Below, piece by piece: positions 9,028 to 17,956 of a stretch of DNA of 35,009 nt. Below the pieces are notes generated by a model, which did no database searches, was not told the DNA's origin, and was given only the letters and a program-made list of their open reading frames with translations. The DNA lies in contig NHDP01000009.1 of NCBI GenBank assembly GCA_002170595.1, positions 85,250 through 120,258 of the forward strand, given 5' to 3'. How positions within the stretch are numbered: the first letter of the stretch is position 1; every line of letters begins with the position of its first letter. Source of the DNA: Alphaproteobacteria bacterium TMED62 (GTDB taxonomy: Bacteria > Pseudomonadota > Alphaproteobacteria > TMED109). Both the position numbers and the translations under genes were made by a program.

Positions 9028-10289
9028 TGAGTTTGAATAAAGAGATTGCGGTTATAGGCTTAGGTTATGTAGGCTTACCACTTGCTATAGAGTTTGCTAA
9101 AAAGTATAAAGTAGTTGGGTTTGATATTGATAAAATAAGAGTAAAGGAACTTAAAAAAGGAACAGATAGAACTAACGAAGTTTCTAAAAAAAACTTACTT
9201 GCAAGCAGTAATATTATATTTACAACTGATCCAAATAATATGAAAAACTGTGATTTTTTTATATTAACCGTACCAACTCCTATTACAAAAAATAATAAAC
9301 CTGATCTTTCTATTATAAAGAAAGCTGTTATGATTATTTCTCAAGTATTAAAAGAAAATTCTATAGTAATATTGGAAAGTACCGTATATCCTGGAGTTAC
9401 TGAGAATTTTTTAGTACCTATATTAGAAAAAAACTCAAAATTTAAACATAAAAAAAATTTTTTTGTAGCATATAGTCCAGAAAGAATAAATCCTGGAGAA
9501 ACAAAATATAAACTTACCAATATAAAAAAAGTAGTAGGGGCAGATAGTCGTAGTACGCTAGTCAAGGTAAGTAAACTTTATGGAAGTATAATAAAAGCTG
9601 GTATTCACAAAGTTAGTAGTATAAAAGTAGCAGAGGCATCAAAAGCTATAGAAAATGCTCAAAGGGATATAAATATTGCTTTTGTTAATGAAGTAATGAT
9701 GCTAAGTAAAGCCTTAAAAATTAATTCTAATGAAGTGTTAGAAGCAGCAAAAACTAAATGGAATTTTTTGAGCTTTAAGCCTGGTTTAGTAGGAGGACAT
9801 TGTATAGGTGTTGATCCTTATTATTTAGCTGAAGCAGGAAAAAAAGTAAACTTTGATACTAAAATTATTTTAGCAGGAAGAACAGTTAATGATAGTGTCC
9901 CTGATTATTTGTTAAAAAATATTAATAGAAAACTAAAAAAAAATTCAAAAATTTTATTTTTAGGCCTTTCTTTTAAAGAAGATGTGGGTGATATTAGAAA
10001 CTCTAAAGCCATAGTATTGGTGCAAAAAATTAAAAAAAAAAACTACACCATAGATTGTTATGATCCAAGGGTTAATGCTCAAGAGCTTAAGAAAGAATAT
10101 AGTATTGTAATGAATAAACCAAAGAGTAAATATGATTGTATTATTTTGGCTGTCGCACATAAAGAGTTCGTAAAAATGAAAAAACAAGACATATTAAAGC
10201 TAACCAAAGATGACTCTTATATAATAGATATTAAAGGTGTTTGGAATAAAAAAATCTCACATAAATTTAATAATTACTGGTGTCTTTAA
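9027..10289 (+). CDS. Nucleotide-sugar 6-dehydrogenase (UDP-HexNAc/UDP-Glc dehydrogenase family)
   Basis: An NAD-dependent four-electron oxidoreductase that converts a UDP-hexose or UDP-N-acetylhexosamine to the corresponding uronic acid (420 aa, normal length). The N-terminal Rossmann motif is IAVIGLGYVGLPLA. ESTVYPGVTE and YSPERINPGE follow. The catalytic Cys lies in GLVGGHCIGVDPYYLA (about residue 256). The C-terminal domain has LGLSFKEDVGDIRNSK. It looks closest to the TviB/WbpO-like UDP-HexNAc dehydrogenases rather than the glucose enzyme, but this is a judgement from the overall pattern. It supplies the acidic sugar that an AsnB-type enzyme could amidate. It overlaps the previous gene by one base. 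Confidence 0.92.
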   Translation: MSLNKEIAVIGLGYVGLPLAIEFAKKYKVVGFDIDKIRVKELKKGTDRTNEVSKKNLLASSNIIFTTDPNNMKNCDFFILTVPTPITKNNKPDLSIIKKAVMIISQVLKENSIVILESTVYPGVTENFLVPILEKNSKFKHKKNFFVAYSPERINPGETKYKLTNIKKVVGADSRSTLVKVSKLYGSIIKAGIHKVSSIKVAEASKAIENAQRDINIAFVNEVMMLSKALKINSNEVLEAAKTKWNFLSFKPGLVGGHCIGVDPYYLAEAGKKVNFDTKIILAGRTVNDSVPDYLLKNINRKLKKNSKILFLGLSFKEDVGDIRNSKAIVLVQKIKKKNYTIDCYDPRVNAQELKKEYSIVMNKPKSKYDCIILAVAHKEFVKMKKQDILKLTKDDSYIIDIKGVWNKKISHKFNNYWCL

Positions 10290-10291
10290 GT

Positions 10292-10543
10292 ATGTCTATC
10301 AGAAAAAAAAATATAAAAAATTTTTTTAATTCACCAGAAATGAATCGAGGAAAATGGTTAAGAAAAGGCAAAGTTTTTCATTCGGAGGATAGTAACTATT
10401 TAAGAGAAATTATTCCTGAAAAAAGTAATATTTTAGAACTAGGTTGTGGAAATGGACAATTGTTATCTTCATTAAAACCAGAGTATGGTTTAGGAATAGA
10501 TTTTAGTAAGAAGTTTATCAAAGAAGCAAAAAAAAAAATATAA
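10292..10543 (+). pseudogene. Methyltransferase/GT2 fusion, N-terminal part before frameshift
   Basis: This is the 5' part of a gene split by a frameshift. It encodes the start of a class I SAM-dependent methyltransferase, with motif I LELGCGNGQLL at about residues 46-56 and LGIDFSKKFIKEA after it. I prefer ATG 10292 (MSIRKKN), 2 bases after the dehydrogenase stop, over the GTG at 10280 used in the ORF track. The frame ends at a TAA just after an A11 run (10528-10538). Removing one A restores reading as ...AKKKYKGLNFIEADIEKLPKK..., continuing the methyltransferase without interruption into the GT2 frame. The damage may be a sequence error, a real mutation or a slippage site. Substrate unknown, presumably sugar-related. 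Confidence 0.75.
10528..10538 (+). repeat. A11 homopolymer at the frameshift point
   Basis: Eleven consecutive A residues follow GC in ...GAAGC-A11-TATAAGG. In the given sequence the methyltransferase frame hits TAA directly after the run. With 10 A residues the frame is open through the GT2 domain. Such runs are prone both to sequencing error and to RNA polymerase slippage. Confidence 0.9.
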
Positions 10544-11732
10544 GGGATTAAACTTTATTGAGGCAGACATAGAAAAACTACCAAAAAAATTAGGAAATAA
10601 AAGAAAATTTGATTTTGTAATTATATGCGATACTATTGGTTACTTAGAAGATATAACAAAAACATTAGATAATCTTCATTATTTTTTTAACGAAGATACT
10701 AGATTAATTGTTTCATACTATTCTCCTTTATGGTTGCCATTTTTGAACTTAGCAACTCTTTTAAAATTAAAAATGTCTAATATAAATTCAACTTTATTAG
10801 GTACTTCAGATATTTTTAATTTTCTTGAGAGTTCAAACTATCAATCAGTTAGGATAGATAGAAAAATTTTGATACCATTTTCTTTATTTGGATTAGAAAG
10901 ATTGATTAATAGATATATTGCTCCTTTACCTTTATTTTCAAATATATGCCTAAGACATTACAATATTTCTAGGTCTTTAAAAGTAATTGATAAGACAAAA
11001 AAAAAGTCAGTTAGTATAATAATACCATGTAAAAATGAAAGAGGTAATATTATCAGTGCTATAAAAAGATTGCCTAAATTTACCGATCAAATAGAAGTTA
11101 TTTTTGTAGAAGGTAACTCTAATGATGGTACTTGGAATGAGATTAATAAAGTAATAAAAAATAATAAAAGTTTAAAAACAAAAATTAAAATAAAAGCTTA
11201 CAAACAACCATCAAAAGGAAAGGCCGATGCTGTCTTTTATGCTTTTGATAAAGCAAAAAATGACATATTAATTATTTTAGATGGAGATTTAACAGTAGCT
11301 CCTGAAACATTGGATAAGTTTTGGAAAAAAATCTCTACTGGTGAGGCGGAATATGTTAATGGCTCAAGGTTGGTTTATCCTATGGATAATAACGCTATGA
11401 GGTTTTTAAATTATATAGCTAATAAGCTATTTTCTTTATTATTTACTTGGCTTTTAGGTCAAAGGTTTACTGATACATTGTGTGGTACAAAAGTAATAAG
11501 TAAAAAAAATTATCTAAGAGCTAAAAAGAAAAACAAAGATTTAGGAAACTTCGACCCATTTGGTGATTTTTTTATAATTTTCGGTGCTTCTAGATTGTGT
11601 TTAAAAATTACTGAAGTCCCAATAAGATATAAGGCTAGAGTATATGGCGAAACTCAAATTTCAAGATTTAGTCATGGTATATTATTAATAAAAATGTTAA
11701 TTTTTGCTTTCTTTAAAATTAAAGCAGTATAA
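10539..11732 (+). CDS. Methyltransferase C-terminus plus GT2 glycosyltransferase domain (downstream part of split fusion gene)
   Basis: The frame is open from 10539 and contains the remainder of the methyltransferase (DFVIICDTIGYLED, then the C-terminal strand region), joined to a GT2 family GT-A glycosyltransferase. The GT2 domain begins VSIIIPCKNERGNI at about base 11010, has the DXD-like metal site in ILDGDLTVAPE, and continues with DTLCGTKVISKKNY and NFDPFGDFFIIFGASRL. The ORF track shows only 10734-11732 because it needs a start codon (TTG). As one polypeptide with the upstream part it would be about 480 aa. The GT2 portion resembles dolichyl-phosphate-mannose-synthase-like enzymes. The next gene starts 18 bases later. 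Confidence 0.78.
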   Translation, partial: YKGLNFIEADIEKLPKKLGNKRKFDFVIICDTIGYLEDITKTLDNLHYFFNEDTRLIVSYYSPLWLPFLNLATLLKLKMSNINSTLLGTSDIFNFLESSNYQSVRIDRKILIPFSLFGLERLINRYIAPLPLFSNICLRHYNISRSLKVIDKTKKKSVSIIIPCKNERGNIISAIKRLPKFTDQIEVIFVEGNSNDGTWNEINKVIKNNKSLKTKIKIKAYKQPSKGKADAVFYAFDKAKNDILIILDGDLTVAPETLDKFWKKISTGEAEYVNGSRLVYPMDNNAMRFLNYIANKLFSLLFTWLLGQRFTDTLCGTKVISKKNYLRAKKKNKDLGNFDPFGDFFIIFGASRLCLKITEVPIRYKARVYGETQISRFSHGILLIKMLIFAFFKIKAV

Positions 11733-11750
11733 GTTGTATTAGTTTTATTT

Positions 11751-12452
11751 ATGAAATTTTTTGTTTTAAAAATACTTATGCTTTTTGATTTCTTTCATAA
11801 AAGAAAAATTTTAAGGGCATTAAAAAACTTATTAAAAAAAAATGATAATATTATTTTTGATGTAGGAGGACACCATGGTGAAAGTATATTTTTCTTTAAT
11901 ACAAACTTTAATACTTCAAAAATTTATACTTTTGAACCAATAGAAGATAACTTTTTAAAGTTAAAAAACAAAACTAAAAATATACAAGAGAAAGTTATAT
12001 ATTTTAATTTTGCGTTAGGCAATAAAAAAGAAAAGAAGGCAATAAAAAAAATGATAGAAACTTCTTCTTCTACATTAAATGAAATCAATGAAAAATCAAA
12101 ATATTTTAAGAAAAAAAAATTTTTTTTAGGGTTAAGTAAGAAAGATAAAATGTACATAGAAAAAAATGTATTTATAGAAAAAGGTATAGACATTATAAAA
12201 AAATTTAAAATAGATAAGGTTGATTTACTTAAAATAGATACAGAAGGCTACGAACTTAATGTAATTAGGGGATTTGAAAAAAGTATTGATAAAGTAGATT
12301 CAGTAATTTTTGAACACCACTATGATACAATGATTAAGAAGACATATACATATAGCGATGTTAATAAATATTTAATTAATTCAGGGTTTCAGTTGAAGTA
12401 TAAGTTTAAAATGCCTTTTAGGAGAACATTTGAGTATATTTATTCTAAATAA
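11751..12452 (+). CDS. FkbM-family SAM-dependent methyltransferase
   Basis: A 233-aa FkbM-type methyltransferase, expected to O-methylate a sugar hydroxyl of the surface glycan using S-adenosylmethionine. Motif I is IIFDVGGHHGESIFFF (about residues 35-50). IYTFEPIEDNF is the acidic second strand. The family hallmark LLKIDTEGYELNVIRGF lies around residues 159-175, followed by SVIFEHH. The start is ATG 11751. The last 23 bases overlap the next gene. The protein is very rich in Lys, Ile and Phe, in line with base composition. The target sugar is unknown. Confidence 0.88.
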   Translation: MKFFVLKILMLFDFFHKRKILRALKNLLKKNDNIIFDVGGHHGESIFFFNTNFNTSKIYTFEPIEDNFLKLKNKTKNIQEKVIYFNFALGNKKEKKAIKKMIETSSSTLNEINEKSKYFKKKKFFLGLSKKDKMYIEKNVFIEKGIDIIKKFKIDKVDLLKIDTEGYELNVIRGFEKSIDKVDSVIFEHHYDTMIKKTYTYSDVNKYLINSGFQLKYKFKMPFRRTFEYIYSK

Positions 12453-13785
12453 AAATAGTTTAATAGATAATGCTGTTATATTTTTTTTATTAGCATTTTT
12501 GGTAAGATTAATTTTTTTATTTTTTCAAAACCCTATTCCTGAAAATCTTATAGAAGATGAACTGCTTTATTGGAATAGCGGTCTCATCTATTTAGATAAA
12601 GGATTTTTGGAAGCCTCAATAACGGCTGAAAGAATGCTAGGTATTTTTATTTATTCTAAGACGCTTTTAGCTTTAAGTTTTAAAAATCTTAAAATTTATT
12701 TAGCTTTTCAAGCTGTAATAGATTCATTAACCTGTGTCACAATATATAAAACAGGAAGTATTATATTCCCAAAACAAAAAATTTATATATACTTATCAGC
12801 TACATTATCTCCTTTAATGATTATTTTGACTTCTCAAGTATTATCAGAAACAATATTTTTATTTCTTTTTACTATATTTCTTTATTTTTCAGTAAAAATT
12901 ATAATAGAAGAAAATCAATTATATTATAAAATTGCTATGGCAGGATTATTTCTAGGTCTGGCCACTTGTATAAGGTCTATAACCTATCCTTTAGTTTTTA
13001 TATCTACTGTGCCATTTATAATAATTTTAATTAAAAAAAATGTTTTTAAAGATAAGATATTTATAGCATGTATAACTTTTCTATTTTTTGCATTATTACC
13101 TTTATCACCTAGAATTTATGATAATATTAAAAATCATAATACCTATGCTTTAACTGGCCAATCTGGTCCCCACTTAGCTTATTGGGTAGCTCCTATGATT
13201 ATATCAGAAACTAAAAATATGAATAGAAATGATGCTATAAAGGTTGTTAATAAAGTTGCTGAAAAATATCCTCTTACTGATGATTATTATAAGAATGATA
13301 AAATATTGAGAAATGTCGGTTTTAAAGTATTATCAGAGGTGAATAAAATTGATTTAGTTTATCATTGGGCTAAAGCTGGACTAATCAATATAGTTGCGCC
13401 TTCAATACTTATAGATAAAAATCTGAGAGCTCTGCCACATCCATCATATTATGAAACTGGAAATACTTTACTATGGTTAAAGTTAATATTATACAATTCA
13501 GAATATCATAATTATTTGATTTATATATCTATAGCTTCTATAACTTGTATTTTTACTATAATTTCGCTAGTAATAGGTCCTTTATTTATTTTTCGAAATC
13601 AAAAAACGATATTTTATCTTACTACTCTATGTATTTTGTATTTTCTTTTAATAACTGGACCAGTTCTTTCGCCAAAATATATCTTTCCCATCCTTCCTTG
13701 TATTTTTTTGTATCAAGGAATAACTTTATTTAAATTAGTTAAATTTATAAAGATCTTAACTAAAAGTGACTACAGAAAGCTATAA
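12430..13785 (+). CDS. GT39-like integral-membrane glycosyltransferase
   Basis: A polytopic membrane protein (451 aa) with about 10 hydrophobic segments. The first hydrophobic helix is followed by ENLIEDELLYWNSG, which fits the acidic first extracytoplasmic loop of the ArnT/PMT (GT39, GT-C fold) enzymes that transfer sugars from polyprenyl-phosphate carriers in the periplasm. GLATCIRSITYPL is also typical of the family. The start is TTG 12430 with AGGAG 5 bases upstream, inside the end of the FkbM gene. The GT2 gene upstream could make the polyprenyl-phosphate sugar donor for it (inference). Its 3' end overlaps the convergent fcl gene by 6 bases. Confidence 0.72.
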   Translation: MSIFILNKNSLIDNAVIFFLLAFLVRLIFLFFQNPIPENLIEDELLYWNSGLIYLDKGFLEASITAERMLGIFIYSKTLLALSFKNLKIYLAFQAVIDSLTCVTIYKTGSIIFPKQKIYIYLSATLSPLMIILTSQVLSETIFLFLFTIFLYFSVKIIIEENQLYYKIAMAGLFLGLATCIRSITYPLVFISTVPFIIILIKKNVFKDKIFIACITFLFFALLPLSPRIYDNIKNHNTYALTGQSGPHLAYWVAPMIISETKNMNRNDAIKVVNKVAEKYPLTDDYYKNDKILRNVGFKVLSEVNKIDLVYHWAKAGLINIVAPSILIDKNLRALPHPSYYETGNTLLWLKLILYNSEYHNYLIYISIASITCIFTIISLVIGPLFIFRNQKTIFYLTTLCILYFLLITGPVLSPKYIFPILPCIFLYQGITLFKLVKFIKILTKSDYRKL

Positions 13786-14724
13786 AGATTTTTCATACTC
13801 TTTTATGGTTTCTTTTATTCCTGTTTTAATATCTATTTTTGGTTTCCAGCCTAATTTGCTTATTTTAGTAGTATCTAATTTTTTTAGCATTGTACCATCT
13901 GGCATACTTTTATTAAATGAAAAACTACCTTTCCATCCTATCTGTTTAGCTATTATTTCAGCAAGTTCTTTAATTGAGATTTCTCTTGATGAGCCTACGT
14001 TTATTGGCTCAGGAGAGGAGTAGTTTTCAGCTAAGTAACAAACAGCATCGGCCAGGTCATTAACATAAAGAAAATCTCTTTTAGGTTTACCGGTCCCCCA
14101 TATCTCCACACTTTCTTTTTTATATTTTTTTGCATTAGTAATTTTATTTATTAAAGCAGCTAACACATGAGAAGTTTTCAAATCAAAATTATCATTTGGT
14201 CCATATAAATTTGTAGGCATAACAGTAATAAAATCTTTATTATGTTCTTTAAATAAATAACTACATAATTTAAGACCAGCTATTTTAGCAATTGCGTAAC
14301 CCTCATTTGTTTTTTCTAGAGGTTTGCATAACAATGCTTCTTCCTTTATAGGCTGTTTGGCTTCTTTAGGATAGATACACGAGGACCCCAAGAATATTAG
14401 TTTTTGTACATTATTTTCTGCGGCTGATCTTATGATATTACTTTGTATCATTAAGTTTTGATATAAGAATTCAAATTGGTTTAAACTATTTGTTAGAATA
14501 CCTCCAACCTTAGCTGCAGCTATAAAAATAACTTGAGGAGAGTTTGCCTTTATCCAATTAAAAGTTTGATTTTGATTAGTTAAGTCTAAGTCATTTTTTT
14601 TAACAGTTAATACACTAAGTTTTCTATTTTTAAGTTTTTCTAATATAGCTTTGCCAACCATACCATTGTGACCAGCAACCCATATTTTTTTTTTTTTTAA
14701 ATCAAACTTATAGTCTTTTAACAT
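13780..14724 (-). CDS. fcl: GDP-L-fucose synthase
   Basis: The NADPH-dependent epimerase/reductase that converts GDP-4-keto-6-deoxymannose to GDP-L-fucose (314 aa, normal). The Rossmann motif is GHNGMVG at residues 18-24. FLGSSCIYPKEAKQPI and NEGYAIAKIAG hold the catalytic Ser, Tyr and Lys. NLYGPNDNFD and GTGKPKRDFLYVNDLADA are characteristic of Fcl. It lies 2 bases downstream of gmd in the same direction, completing the two-step pathway. The first 14 codons contain an A14 run (T14 on the given strand, 14685-14698) in frame, a potential slippage spot. A start at a downstream Met is unlikely because the nucleotide-binding motif would be lost. Confidence 0.95.
   Translation of the reverse strand: MLKDYKFDLKKKKIWVAGHNGMVGKAILEKLKNRKLSVLTVKKNDLDLTNQNQTFNWIKANSPQVIFIAAAKVGGILTNSLNQFEFLYQNLMIQSNIIRSAAENNVQKLIFLGSSCIYPKEAKQPIKEEALLCKPLEKTNEGYAIAKIAGLKLCSYLFKEHNKDFITVMPTNLYGPNDNFDLKTSHVLAALINKITNAKKYKKESVEIWGTGKPKRDFLYVNDLADAVCYLAENYSSPEPINVGSSREISIKELAEIIAKQIGWKGSFSFNKSMPDGTMLKKLDTTKISKLGWKPKIDIKTGIKETIKEYEKSL
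14685..14698 (-). repeat. A14 homopolymer inside the 5' end of fcl
   Basis: Fourteen T on the given strand, 14 A in the fcl coding sense, encoding LKKKK just before the Rossmann strand. It is in frame as given. Gain or loss of one base would stop translation of GDP-L-fucose synthase. Confidence 0.9.
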
Positions 14725-14726
14725 AA

Positions 14727-15764
14727 CTATCTTAAAGACCTGATATCACACTGGACCATTTCAGATATCATGCTTTCTAATGAAATTTTAGGAATCCAAT
14801 TTAATTTTTCTTTAGCTTTTGATGCATCTCCTTCTAAGTAGTCAACTTCAGTAGGTCTAAAATATCTGTTATCTATTTGAACCAATACGTTACCATTTTT
14901 GTTGTCTTTACCTATTTCATTAATACCTGCTCCAACCCACTCTAGAGTAACATCTATTTCTTTGAAAGCTATCTCACAAAATTCTCTTACTGTATAACTC
15001 TTTCCAGTGGCTAATACAAAGTCTTCAGCTTGATCGTGTTGTAAAATTTTCCACATTCCTTCTACATAATCCTTTGCATGACCCCAATCTCTTCTAGCAT
15101 CTAAATTACCTAGCCAAAGTTTTTGTTGTTTGCCTTTAAAAATAGATGCCACTGCTCTAGTAATTTTCCTTGTAACAAATGTCTCTCCTCTTATAGGGCT
15201 TTCATGGTTAAAAAGTATTCCATTGCTTGCAAATAAATTATAGGCTTCTCTATAATTTACAGTTACCCAATAAGAAAAAAGCTTTGCAGCTGCATAGGGG
15301 CTTCTGGGTTGAAATATTGTTCTCTCATTTTGAGGAGGAGAAGACTTTCCAAACATTTCGGACGTAGATGCCTGATAAAACTTTACCTTATCTATCATGT
15401 TAAGAGTTCTAATCGCCTCAAGCATTCTTACAGTTCCTAAAGCGTCAGAGTTCGCAGTGTATTCAGGAGTTTCAAAACTTACCTGAACATGACTTTGTGC
15501 TCCTAAATTATAAATTTCATCAGGTTGAGTTTTCTGAATAATTCTTATTAGGTTTGATGAATCTGTCAAATCTCCATAATGTAAAACAAAATTAGGCTCT
15601 TTTTCATGTGGGTCAATATAAATACTTTCTAATCTTCCAGTATTAAATGATGAGGATCTTCTTTTAATACCATGTACCTCATAGTTTTTTTTTAAAAGAA
15701 ACTTTGATAGATAGGCTCCATCTTGTCCTGTAACACCAGTGATTAAAGCTATTTTTTTTATCAA
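14727..15764 (-). CDS. gmd: GDP-mannose 4,6-dehydratase
   Basis: Catalyses NADP-dependent conversion of GDP-D-mannose to GDP-4-keto-6-deoxy-D-mannose, the first step towards GDP-L-fucose (also GDP-rhamnose or perosamine in other pathways). At 345 aa it is full length. [14 protein letters not shown] is the cofactor loop; [15 protein letters not shown] is a family signature; STSEMFG and [12 protein letters not shown] carry the Thr/Glu and Tyr/Lys catalytic residues; [19 protein letters not shown] follows. The start is TTG 15764 with AAAGG 10 bases upstream and no in-frame ATG before it. The fcl start follows 2 bases after its stop. Divergent from the ligase-like gene across 68 bases. Confidence 0.96.
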   Translation of the reverse strand: MIKKIALITGVTGQDGAYLSKFLLKKNYEVHGIKRRSSSFNTGRLESIYIDPHEKEPNFVLHYGDLTDSSNLIRIIQKTQPDEIYNLGAQSHVQVSFETPEYTANSDALGTVRMLEAIRTLNMIDKVKFYQASTSEMFGKSSPPQNERTIFQPRSPYAAAKLFSYWVTVNYREAYNLFASNGILFNHESPIRGETFVTRKITRAVASIFKGKQQKLWLGNLDARRDWGHAKDYVEGMWKILQHDQAEDFVLATGKSYTVREFCEIAFKEIDVTLEWVGAGINEIGKDNKNGNVLVQIDNRYFRPTEVDYLEGDASKAKEKLNWIPKISLESMISEMVQCDIRSLR

Positions 15765-15832
15765 TTGTGAATTACCTTTAACTATTAAGTTATTATATTA
15801 CATTATAAATAAAAAAACTACATAAGGAAATT

Positions 15833-17956
15833 TTGATTTTAGTGACGAAGCATATAATACCAACATTTTTTGCATTTTTAGCAACATGGGTCATTTTTAC
15901 TGCAACACCTTTTTTTAGATTGAATGGACTGTATCCTCAAGTAGATACACAAATCATTTATTTACACAGTGTTTGCGGACTAATGTTTATTTATTTTTCC
16001 GGTAAATTAGTTTTTAATAAATATGAATTAAAACACTTAAATCATCCTCTTATAATTATTCCATTTGCTTTGGCAATTCTTGGTATTGTATCTAGTTTAT
16101 TTGCAAAAAGTCTTAATGGTTCCTTGGCAGGTTCTCTTCAAGTAGGACAAGGAGTATTTTGGTATTTTGACTTGACCATAATATTGATAGTTTTTTCCCA
16201 AGTATCCCAAATTAGATTCTCTAGAGTCTTACTTTTTGTAAATTTAATGATTATAACATTTATAGTCTCATTTTTTACATTTTTTCCTCATTGGAAAGGG
16301 ATCCCTGTAAGTTTTTATTATTTTACAGATTATTTGTGTTTTTATGGTGTTTTAAGTTTTATATTATTCACTACATTAACAAAAAAAACTTATTTAAATA
16401 TTCTAGCTTTTATAATTTTAGGTTTTTATATTTCAATTTTAGAAAATAGAGCTGCAATGTTATTTTGGGGTACTACTTTAATAGCAGGAATAACCTATTA
16501 TATTTTAAATTCAGTAAATATTTCTTTTAAAAATAAAAATATTTCAAAGGTATTATTTTCTGATTCTATGTTTGTTTTTCTAGTATTTTTTTTATCATTA
16601 TTAATGCTTTTTAGTTCTCTATATTTTTGGTCTTCTGATTTTAATCTTCCAAAAAATATTAAAGATACTTTGTTAGATGCACCAGTAGTAAGAGGAAAAA
16701 TTATTGAAAATAGCTTGTACAGCTTGGACAATTTTAAAAATCTGTTAATCGGTAATGGGTGGGGTAACACTCCCAGTTTATTGTTGGAAAATATGAACTC
16801 TTGGCAATATGATGAATTACGCCTTGGTTATAATCTTCATTTTCATACACATAATGAATTAGTTGAACATATCATATCTCTAGGAATATTTGGTGGTATT
16901 CTATTTTTAATATTTATTTTTTATATATTTCGTGCTTCAAAAAGCTTTTCTTTTGAAAGTAAGCTGGGATGGTTTCTTTTTTTTAAAATAACATGTTTTT
17001 GGTTTTTATGGACAGGCACTTTCACATTATTTGCTGTAGTTCTAAGTTGCTTTATTATAACAAAAACTAGACAAAATAAATATTTTATTTTTCTTAATCA
17101 AAATAGCAGAACTAAAAATAACATTTTTGCTTTAATGTTTTTATTTATTGGCCTTTTTTTATTTTATGGAGCATATATCACTTATGCTTCTACTAAAACA
17201 AATTCAATGTTGAAATATAGTAAAATAATTAATGGTAAAAATGATAGTAACTCGAAAAATAAAGAGTGTTTAGCTTTTTATGATAATTTTAACAGAGGTG
17301 GCTTAGTTTTGGATAGGTTTTTACATGGATATTCTTCACATTTATTCACATTAGATATTGAAAATGTAGATGATAATGCTCTTTATGTGTTTTATCAATT
17401 GCAGTGTAAGGCTAATAATATAATAAAAGAAGGTATTGCTTCTTCCTCATTACTAAATACTTCTATGCAAGCGGATACTAATTTTTATTATAAATTTGGT
17501 AAAACTCAATTAGGTATTAACTACATTGAAAAAAATTATAATAATTGGTTAGAAAAGGCTTTAATGATGTCAAAAGATATGCCTAACAGAGGAGATTTAA
17601 TTATGCCGTTTTTATCTTATGCTATTAATAGTAATAAAAGTGAAGACGCTGTAAAAATTTGCAAAAAATCTGTAAAAGGGATTGAAGCAATGTGCGATTT
17701 AATAAGTGCCAATGAAATATTAGCATACAATAATATTGGTAAAGAAGAAATCAAAAAAGCTATTTTTTTGATAAATAAAGCTATAAATAAAGGAATATTT
17801 AATGAAATTGTATATGGTTTTTGGTTCAATCAAGAAGAAAGAATTTTTGAATTTTGGGGGCTGAAAGGAATACCATTATCACCTGATATATTATTTTTAA
17901 TATCTAATAAAGAAAAAAAACAATTAGAGCAATTAATTCAGCAATCATATGAGTAG
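15833..17956 (+). CDS. O-antigen ligase/polymerase-family membrane protein (WzyC/WaaL-like)
   Basis: A 707-aa protein with about a dozen hydrophobic helices in the first 450 residues and a soluble C-terminal part of roughly 250 residues. The large extracytoplasmic loop includes LLIGNGWGNTPSLLLENM and FHTHNELVEHIISLGIFGG (about residue 336), the HTHN segment being typical of the WzyC/O-antigen ligase domain. Such proteins either polymerise O-units or ligate glycan to lipid A core or to protein. The C-terminal region, with two clusters of Cys residues and helical repeats, could be TPR-like and is not assigned. The start is TTG 15833 with AAGGA 4 bases upstream. Divergent from gmd. Confidence 0.83.
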   Translation: MILVTKHIIPTFFAFLATWVIFTATPFFRLNGLYPQVDTQIIYLHSVCGLMFIYFSGKLVFNKYELKHLNHPLIIIPFALAILGIVSSLFAKSLNGSLAGSLQVGQGVFWYFDLTIILIVFSQVSQIRFSRVLLFVNLMIITFIVSFFTFFPHWKGIPVSFYYFTDYLCFYGVLSFILFTTLTKKTYLNILAFIILGFYISILENRAAMLFWGTTLIAGITYYILNSVNISFKNKNISKVLFSDSMFVFLVFFLSLLMLFSSLYFWSSDFNLPKNIKDTLLDAPVVRGKIIENSLYSLDNFKNLLIGNGWGNTPSLLLENMNSWQYDELRLGYNLHFHTHNELVEHIISLGIFGGILFLIFIFYIFRASKSFSFESKLGWFLFFKITCFWFLWTGTFTLFAVVLSCFIITKTRQNKYFIFLNQNSRTKNNIFALMFLFIGLFLFYGAYITYASTKTNSMLKYSKIINGKNDSNSKNKECLAFYDNFNRGGLVLDRFLHGYSSHLFTLDIENVDDNALYVFYQLQCKANNIIKEGIASSSLLNTSMQADTNFYYKFGKTQLGINYIEKNYNNWLEKALMMSKDMPNRGDLIMPFLSYAINSNKSEDAVKICKKSVKGIEAMCDLISANEILAYNNIGKEEIKKAIFLINKAINKGIFNEIVYGFWFNQEERIFEFWGLKGIPLSPDILFLISNKEKKQLEQLIQQSYE

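Noticed and set aside
13766-14023. 85-aa plus-strand ORF opposite the end of fcl
   Set aside because: It lies entirely antisense to conserved Fcl sequence apart from its first bases, and has no supporting signal.
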